A stretch of 10,398 nt of DNA from CAISDA01 sp050258555. GTDB taxonomy: Bacteria > Bacteroidota > Ignavibacteria > UBA10030 > UBA8401. A model generated the notes under the pieces. That model saw only the letters and a list, made by a program, of their open reading frames with translations. It ran no database searches and was not told the DNA's origin. This document shows positions 5,880 to 10,398 of the stretch, piece after piece (positions within the stretch are counted from its first letter, which is position 1; each line of letters opens with the position of its first letter). The position numbers were made by a program, and so were the translations under genes. The DNA lies in assembly GCA_050258555.1 (NCBI GenBank), contig JBLMZA010000059.1:1-10398 (forward strand), in the 5' to 3' direction.

Positions 5880-8800
5880 TTATTTCTGCAGAAGCAGCTT
5901 GCGCGTCTCGATGCGGCTGCCGGACTGCAGCCTGCAGAAATACACGCCGCTCGGAACCGCGGATGCGTTCCAGACCACCGAATAGGCGCCCGGCTGCATC
6001 TGCCCGTCGACAAGCGAGGCGACCTCGCGACCGAGCACGTCGAAGATCGCAAGAGACACGCGTCCCGCCGAGGCGATCCGGTAGCCGATCACGGTCGAGG
6101 GATTGAACGGGTTTGGGAAATTCTGCTCGAGCGCAAAACGCGACGGCGTTTCGGCCGAGGCGCGTTCGACGCCGAGCACGATGAGATTGTCCTTGCCGCC
6201 CGATTCCCTGTAGCGCGCCTTGAATTCCTGATAGTACAGATTCGCGATGCGCGGTCCGTACATGATGAGCGTATTCTCGTTGTTCGATGTCTCGGCCGCA
6301 CTCGACCAGTTGTGCGAACCGGCGATGACGGCATTCGACGCCGACGGCACATTCGCATCGACGATGGCGTACTTGTGATGCAACAGTCCGGAGTTCACAT
6401 CGATCAGCAGATCGACGCCCTGTCCCTGCAGATACATGACCTGCGAGCCCTGATCCGTCTTGTTGTCGATGACGCCGTGCACGCTCACTCCCGCCTTCTT
6501 CTTCTGCACCAGCACATCGGCGATGTCCGACCGCGTCAATGTGAGCAGTCCGAGGTTGATCGACGACGACGCCTGCGACAGGGTCGAGACGATATGGTTC
6601 GTCACCCTGTCCGACGGACTGAAATACGATTCAATGCGCGTGCCGCCGATGGTGAAGAGGTGCGGCGTGTTGTCCGTCTTGCGCGCGCCGAAGCGCGAGG
6701 CGGATTGGTTCGGCGAATCGCCGGCGCTCCCCCACATCTCGTTGAATTCCATCGTATAGGCATTCGCGAGCGCCTTGTCCTGAATCTCGAAGGCATCCTG
6801 CATATCGTCGTTCGTGCCGGGATCGGTCGCATTCCACGAGCCGGCCCACACCCAGTCGTCCGTGTCGGTTGTCGTATCGCGGTTGTCGAAGATGAAGAAC
6901 TTGTTGTGCATCAGGCCCGCGCCAGGCTTCTGATTGTCATCCACATTCAGCAGATCGTACGCATCGTTGATCTTGTAGACGCCTGCGCTCACGAGCCGAT
7001 TGATCGGCGCCGTATTCTGATTGTCCGTTTCACAGATGAAGCGGATCCTCACGCCGCGGCCCCGTGCATCGATGAGCGCCGAAGCCACAGAATCGCCGAC
7101 CGCTCCGCTCAGGCTGTAGAGCGCCGCATCGATCGAATATTTCGCGGCGTTGATGCGCGCGATGATCTTCTTCGTCATGCTGACAGTCTGCGCTTTTTCC
7201 GAGAGCGCGACGGACGGATCGACGCTCTTGTTGAAATACACATTGATCTGGCCCGAAGACGAACCCGATGCCGTGCTGACGATGAGATCGCTCGACTGCG
7301 CCGCAGCCGTAAATCCCTGCGACACGATCTGCGCATGATACACCGTGCCGGGCCAAAGCCCCTTCACCGTCACCGCATGATTGAACACTTTCGCGCTGTC
7401 GCCTGTTTCGCCGCCGTAGGCCGATGTGGCGCCGTAGCGGACCAGGGACGATGAAGGAAGATCGGTCTTCCAGGAGAATGTCATCTCATTCTTGCCGATC
7501 GACGACTCATACGGCGCAGCCGTCAGGATCTTCGGCGTGCCTGTTTCCAGAATGATGTCGTCCGACGAACGCGGCATGACCTGATACGCCGTGCCGAATT
7601 GCCCGAGCACGCCGACCATGTCGAATGCGCCGCCGGGCGTCGGCATGTTGGCAACCGACGTCACCTTCGGACTGATGCGGACCTGCACGGCGCCCGTCGC
7701 ATCATTCAAGTGATAATTCGTTCCGCTTCCGGTCACGCTCCATGCGGTCACCGCCCCGCCTGTGGTAGTCGTGACCGATCCGATCTTATCGATGCGGACC
7801 AGCAGGCCCTCGTAGGGTTCGCTTCCGTTCTGTGAAGCGATCTGCGCCGCCGTCAGGGGCAGCGGTTCCACCGGCACGCCCGTGCCCATTTTCGAGAGCA
7901 GGATGGCCGGCGTCAGTTCGAACAGTTCATTATACGGCGCGACGAGTCCGAGCACGACAACGTCGTCGCCGCGCTGCACGTTGTTCGTGACCGACGAATC
8001 GAACACCGCCGCTCCGCCCGTGGCATCCTGCAGGTACGACGGTCCGCCGAACTCCTGCGCCGCAGTGACGACGCCGCGCACGACCACCCATTTGCCGAGC
8101 AGGGCCGATGCTCCGGCGCCCGTCTTCTGCTTCACCTGCGACAGCGGCCGCGGCGTTCCGTAGACGAGCGTCTTCGGCTGCGATTTGATGGGAGCATACG
8201 TCATTCCGTCGGTCGTCGTCTGCACGGTGAAGGAAATCTCCGCCGTCGTGTCGGCTGAGGTGATGCCGGGAAGCGTGACCTGCGCGATGCCGGAAGGGGC
8301 AATTGCGATATTCGAGATGGAAAGCGTGTCGCCGGCAAGCGCGACAACCGGCGTGCCGGCCTGCACGGTGATTGTCGGAGCGGTCCACTGGACGAACGAG
8401 GGCTTGATGCAACGGAGGCCGCGCAGCGTATCGCCTTCCGCATTTACCGTGATCGCGATGGAGGCGGGCTGATTGTAGGCGAACCGGGCCGGCGTGATTG
8501 TCGCCGTGCCCTGCCCCGTCGCCGGTGCGGCCACATCATAGAACAGTTCCACAAATTCATACACGAAGTTGCCTGTGCCTGTCGCATCGGCGATCTCGCT
8601 GATGATCACCTTCCCTGTTCCGGTGCTGGTCATGCCGGTACCCGGTGCGCCATCGGTGGCAATCGTCCAACTGCCGATTGCTCCCGAAGCGAGCGTCGAC
8701 GATTTTCTCTGATAGGCCGTCCGTCCGCTCAGCGACGACGGAAGCGCAGCCGAAGGACCGTCGATGGCTTGTCCCGCAGCATTCAGCAGCGTGAATGTTT

Positions 8801-9098
8801 CGTCGCCGTTGATCTTCGGAGCCGCTCCGGTCACATCGAGCGTGTTCAGATACACGCAATTCAGATCGAGCTTTTTATTCCAAAAGGTTTCAAACCCAGA
8901 CTGTGTCGCATTTCGCGCGATCACGACATATCCTCCGGGAGGAATGACCGTGCCGTTCGGAATGACGTATGTGCCGGCGGAATTTGCCTGCACGAGTTTC
9001 CATCCTGAAATATCCAATCCCTGTGAGTAGACGGAGGCGGCGAAGAACAGCAGGAGTGCAGAAAGAGCGGGTAATCGTTTCATCGATGCATATCTCAT
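5880..9098 (-). CDS. T9SS-exported protein: lamin-tail, OB-like repeats, Fn3-like, double HKD phospholipase D-like domain
   Basis: A 1072-residue secreted protein. The signal peptide ends near 'ASVYSQ' (residue 26). M6 (ATG at 9083, MKRLPALSALLLFF) is an attractive alternative start, and neither start has a clear ribosome binding site. Lamin-tail sequence at 28-115 ('LDISGWKLVQ', 'VIPPGGYVVIARN') is followed by 'VIISEIADATGTGNFVYEFVELFYD' at 164-188. Then come a beta-rich stretch (195-315), two OB-like repeats (about 335-400 and 428-515), and an Fn3-like or phosphatase-N-terminal-like domain (523-608). The phospholipase D-like module spans about 640-970 and has two HKD motifs: H731-N-K733...D738 with GSWN (753-756), and H907-H-K909...D914 with GSHN (927-930). 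Both half-sites look intact, so a phosphodiesterase acting on phospholipid or nucleic acid is expected. Residues 988-1072 are a T9SS type A sorting domain, implying release from or anchoring on the cell surface. The accessory domains favour an extracellular nuclease; that is inference. Confidence 0.92.
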   Translation of the reverse strand: MRYASMKRLPALSALLLFFAASVYSQGLDISGWKLVQANSAGTYVIPNGTVIPPGGYVVIARNATQSGFETFWNKKLDLNCVYLNTLDVTGAAPKINGDETFTLLNAAGQAIDGPSAALPSSLSGRTAYQRKSSTLASGAIGSWTIATDGAPGTGMTSTGTGKVIISEIADATGTGNFVYEFVELFYDVAAPATGQGTATITPARFAYNQPASIAITVNAEGDTLRGLRCIKPSFVQWTAPTITVQAGTPVVALAGDTLSISNIAIAPSGIAQVTLPGITSADTTAEISFTVQTTTDGMTYAPIKSQPKTLVYGTPRPLSQVKQKTGAGASALLGKWVVVRGVVTAAQEFGGPSYLQDATGGAAVFDSSVTNNVQRGDDVVVLGLVAPYNELFELTPAILLSKMGTGVPVEPLPLTAAQIASQNGSEPYEGLLVRIDKIGSVTTTTGGAVTAWSVTGSGTNYHLNDATGAVQVRISPKVTSVANMPTPGGAFDMVGVLGQFGTAYQVMPRSSDDIILETGTPKILTAAPYESSIGKNEMTFSWKTDLPSSSLVRYGATSAYGGETGDSAKVFNHAVTVKGLWPGTVYHAQIVSQGFTAAAQSSDLIVSTASGSSSGQINVYFNKSVDPSVALSEKAQTVSMTKKIIARINAAKYSIDAALYSLSGAVGDSVASALIDARGRGVRIRFICETDNQNTAPINRLVSAGVYKINDAYDLLNVDDNQKPGAGLMHNKFFIFDNRDTTTDTDDWVWAGSWNATDPGTNDDMQDAFEIQDKALANAYTMEFNEMWGSAGDSPNQSASRFGARKTDNTPHLFTIGGTRIESYFSPSDRVTNHIVSTLSQASSSINLGLLTLTRSDIADVLVQKKKAGVSVHGVIDNKTDQGSQVMYLQGQGVDLLIDVNSGLLHHKYAIVDANVPSASNAVIAGSHNWSSAAETSNNENTLIMYGPRIANLYYQEFKARYRESGGKDNLIVLGVERASAETPSRFALEQNFPNPFNPSTVIGYRIASAGRVSLAIFDVLGREVASLVDGQMQPGAYSVVWNASAVPSGVYFCRLQSGSRIETRKLLLQK

Positions 9099-9116
9099 GA
9101 ATAAAATTAAAATTGA

Positions 9117-9144
9117 ATCATAAGATACGGATTTATTTGCCCAA
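9117..9144 (-). promoter_or_regulatory. Possible sigma70-like promoter of the secreted PLD gene
   Basis: In the short A/T-rich gap after moaD, the minus strand reads TTGGGC (9144-9139), 16 bases, then TATGAT (9122-9117). The -10 box matches five of six consensus bases and the -35 box only TTG. A start here would give a leader of 10-30 bases. The A/T richness contrasts with its surroundings, but promoters of this bacterial group differ from the E. coli consensus, so this is weak. Confidence 0.3.
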
Positions 9145-9157
9145 ATTCACGTACTTC

Positions 9158-9400
9158 TCATCCTCCGCTCACCGGCGGCAGCACGGCGATCTCGGCTCCG
9201 TCGGGCACTGCGGTCGAGTCGACGGCAAGCGACTGGTTGACGGCAAAGCGGAGCGACGGCCGCAGCGGCGCGAGCGCCGGATATTCGCGGCAGAGCATGT
9301 CGGCGATCTCACGCACGGACGATCCGGCAGGCGTGTCGAATGTGCGCGAGGAGACGCCCGCGGCATCGCGTGCAGAAGCGAAAAAAAGGATCGTGATCAT
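9158..9400 (-). CDS. moaD: MoaD-type sulfur carrier (molybdopterin synthase small subunit)
   Basis: An 80-residue ubiquitin-like protein ending in the diagnostic Gly-Gly ('AVLPPVSGG'). In molybdenum cofactor synthesis the MoaD C-terminal glycine is adenylated by MoeB, converted to a thiocarboxylate and used by MoaE to put the dithiolene sulfurs on the pterin. The opening 'MITILFFASARDAAG', the middle 'SVREIADML...YPAL' and the late 'AVNQSLAV...VPDGAEIAVLPPVSGG' follow the MoaD pattern. ThiS is shorter (about 66 residues) and lacks the 'FFASARD' opening, so MoaD is preferred. An AAAGGA lies nine bases before the ATG. No moaE, moeB or other cofactor gene is in the window; the gene sits alone between the repeat cluster and the secreted PLD gene, 59 bp from the latter. 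Confidence 0.92.
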   Translation of the reverse strand: MITILFFASARDAAGVSSRTFDTPAGSSVREIADMLCREYPALAPLRPSLRFAVNQSLAVDSTAVPDGAEIAVLPPVSGG

Positions 9401-9430
9401 GTGACATATCCTTTAATAAAGATGAAACAT

Positions 9431-9544
9431 GGGCGAAATGTCATTTCGCCCTACAGGACTGGAAACAGGGGCGAAATGTCATTTCGCCCTACAGAACTGG
9501 AAACGGGGGCGAAGCAGCGCTTCGCCCCACATAAAGCTTCGGCC
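9431..9544. repeat. Cluster of REP-like palindromic repeats, 38-bp period
   Basis: Three hairpin units start exactly 38 bp apart, at 9431, 9469 and 9507. Units 1 and 2 have arms GGGCGAAAT / ATTTCGCCC around GTC, followed by a 17-base spacer beginning TACAG-(G/A)-ACTGGAAAC; the two differ at only two of 38 positions. Unit 3 has arms GGGGCGAAGC / GCTTCGCCCC (9506-9515, 9519-9528) around AGC, and a different spacer. A shorter direct repeat lies inside the end of the cluster: GCTTCGCCCCACAT (9519-9532) and GCTTCGGCCCACAT (9536-9549), 13 of 14 identical. The cluster fills the gap between the histidine kinase stop and moaD. It resembles extragenic palindromic (REP) elements of the GGGCGA...TCGCCC kind; no transposase is in the window. 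Confidence 0.85.
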
Positions 9545-9575
9545 CACATGCTACAGGACGGGAAGCCGGCATGTG
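9545..9575. repeat. Stem-loop spanning the histidine kinase stop codon
   Basis: CACATGC (9545-9551) pairs perfectly with GCATGTG (9569-9575) across a 17-base loop. The kinase stop codon TAG (9553-9551) lies in the loop and its last base is in the stem. No U-run follows, but in the kinase mRNA the 10-bp GC-rich hairpin of repeat unit 3 comes about 16 bases later. The tandem stems could halt exonucleases or attenuate read-through into moaD. Confidence 0.5.
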
Positions 9576-10398
9576 AAGACGGTGCCGGACCCCGGCGTGC
9601 TGGCCACCGTGAGCGTGCCATGGTGCGCTTCAACGATGTGCTTCGCAATCGCGAGCCCGAGTCCCGTGCCGCCTCTGTCGCGCGAACGGTTCTTGTCGAT
9701 CCGGTAGAAACGCTCAAAGATGCGCGGAAGATGTTCCGGCCCGATGCCTACGCCCGTATCCTCCACCGTGATCTCGATAGCATCGGTCATGCTCCGTGCC
9801 GCAACGCTCACGCTCCTTCCGTCTCCCGCATATTTGAGCGCGTTGTCGATCAGATTGACGAGCACCTGGCGCAGCCGCTCGCGGTCCCCGTACGCCTCCA
9901 GATGATCCTCCGACGCATGCCAGGCCAGGACGATGCGATGCGATGCGGCATCCGCCTGCATGTCGTCCGTCACCGATTCGATGAGCGGCACGACATTGAA
10001 GAAGCGGAACTTCAGCTTCAGTTCCCCCGATTCGACGCGCGAGATGTCGATCAGATCCTCGAGCAGATGATGGAGCCGTTCGGTATTGGCAAGCGCGCGG
10101 CGCAGAAATTCCCGGTTCACAGTCGGATCGTCCACCGCCCCGCCCAACAGCGTCTCAAGCATCCCCTGCACCGAAAAGATGGGCGTGCGAAGCTCGTGCG
10201 AGACGCTGCCGAGAAATTCGCTGCGCATGCGTTCGAGCTTTTTCATCCGGGCCAGATCGGCGGTCATCGCTTCGGCCATGCGGTTGACGAGTTCGCCGAT
10301 CGGGCGCAGGGCCCGCGCCCGGTTGAGATCGATGCGGAGTTCCGTCTCTCCGCCGGCGATGCGGCGGATGGTCTGCTGAAATTCCTTCAACGGCGTAA
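9551..10398 (-). CDS. Sensor histidine kinase (HAMP-HisKA-HATPase), N-terminus outside the window
   Basis: The cytoplasmic half of a membrane sensor kinase of the PhoR/BaeS-like HisKA type, which autophosphorylates on His and passes the phosphate to a response regulator. Numbering from the TTG at 10390, residues 1-50 look like a HAMP linker ('PLKEFQQTIRRIAGGE', including the codon before). The dimerisation helix has the phospho-accepting H65 in 'FLGSVSHELRTPIFSVQG'. The ATPase domain shows the N box with N183 ('VLVNLIDNALKYA'), G1 'DTGVGIG' (211-217), F box 'RIFERFYR' (223-230) and G2 'GGTGLGLAI' (240-248), so it should be active. The frame is open to the window edge and the TTG has no ribosome binding site. 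The true start, with transmembrane and sensor regions and probably the partner regulator, is to the right. The last codons (LPVL-stop) match the spacer of the adjacent repeats. Confidence 0.95.
   Translation of the reverse strand, partial: TPLKEFQQTIRRIAGGETELRIDLNRARALRPIGELVNRMAEAMTADLARMKKLERMRSEFLGSVSHELRTPIFSVQGMLETLLGGAVDDPTVNREFLRRALANTERLHHLLEDLIDISRVESGELKLKFRFFNVVPLIESVTDDMQADAASHRIVLAWHASEDHLEAYGDRERLRQVLVNLIDNALKYAGDGRSVSVAARSMTDAIEITVEDTGVGIGPEHLPRIFERFYRIDKNRSRDRGGTGLGLAIAKHIVEAHHGTLTVASTPGSGTVFTCRLPVL

Noticed and set aside
4874..6106. A 410-codon plus-strand ORF across cvfB
   Set aside because: It crosses two real genes and an intergenic hairpin on the opposite strand, and its translation looks like an antisense frame.
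5850..7454. A 534-codon plus-strand ORF antisense to the secreted PLD gene
   Set aside because: It is Arg/His/Asp-rich with no recognisable domain and has the composition expected of an antisense shadow of a GC-rich gene; the minus-strand frame has clear HKD and sorting-domain motifs.
9158..9400. ThiS thiamine sulfur carrier
   Set aside because: The length of 80 residues and the 'FFASARD' opening fit MoaD better, and no thiamine gene is adjacent.
9431..9544. CRISPR array
   Set aside because: The spacers between palindromes are nearly identical in the first two units rather than unique, there are only three units, and no cas gene is present.

Overview
The window most likely comes from a GC-rich bacterium of the Fibrobacterota-Chlorobiota-Bacteroidota group, in the neighbourhood of Ignavibacteriota, Chlorobiota or the Kapabacteria. 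The main evidence is the large secreted protein at 5880-9098. It ends in a type IX secretion (Por) sorting domain of the 'NFPNPFNPST ... SGVYF ... TRKLLLQK' kind, which is typical of those lineages. A TonB-dependent receptor confirms a Gram-negative envelope. The assignment is an inference from protein style, not from a marker gene.

Layout. All convincing genes but one lie on the minus strand, so transcription runs from high to low coordinates. In that order they are: the 3' part of a sensor histidine kinase (10398-9551, N-terminus outside the window); an intergenic cluster of palindromic repeats with a 38-bp period (9431-9575); a MoaD-type ubiquitin-like sulfur carrier (9400-9158); a 1072-residue secreted lamin-tail/OB-like/phospholipase D-like protein with a T9SS tail (9098-5880); a 9-bp perfect hairpin (5832-5854); a CvfB-type S1 RNA-binding protein (5815-4985); a BtuB-like TonB-dependent receptor (4959-3148); a membrane-anchored MtfA-family zinc peptidase (3116-2178); a DUF6064 membrane protein (2163-1504); and a pirin (1440-514). 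At the left edge a CopG/ribbon-helix-helix antitoxin is read on the plus strand (1-291), and its toxin would lie to the left of the window.

Operon structure. The run cvfB - receptor - mtfA - DUF6064 - pirin has gaps of about 25, 31, 14 and 63 bp and is a plausible polycistron. In the mtfA/DUF6064 junction the Shine-Dalgarno of the second gene directly abuts the stop of the first. No shared pathway is obvious from the gene products: outer-membrane uptake, a membrane peptidase, a small membrane protein of unknown function, a cupin iron protein and an RNA-binding regulator.

What stands out. (1) The 9431-9575 repeats include three hairpins whose stems differ by paired, compensatory changes, and the conserved spacer of the repeat is nearly identical to the 3' end and stop codon of the adjacent histidine kinase gene. 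(2) A 60-bp relic of a second pirin gene lies just downstream of the intact pirin. (3) The secreted phospholipase D-like protein has two intact HKD motifs together with nucleic-acid-associated accessory domains, and its lamin-tail elements appear in permuted order. (4) An inverted repeat overlaps the pirin ribosome binding site. No intergenic stretch exceeds 300 bp, and no tRNA, rRNA or CRISPR array was seen.
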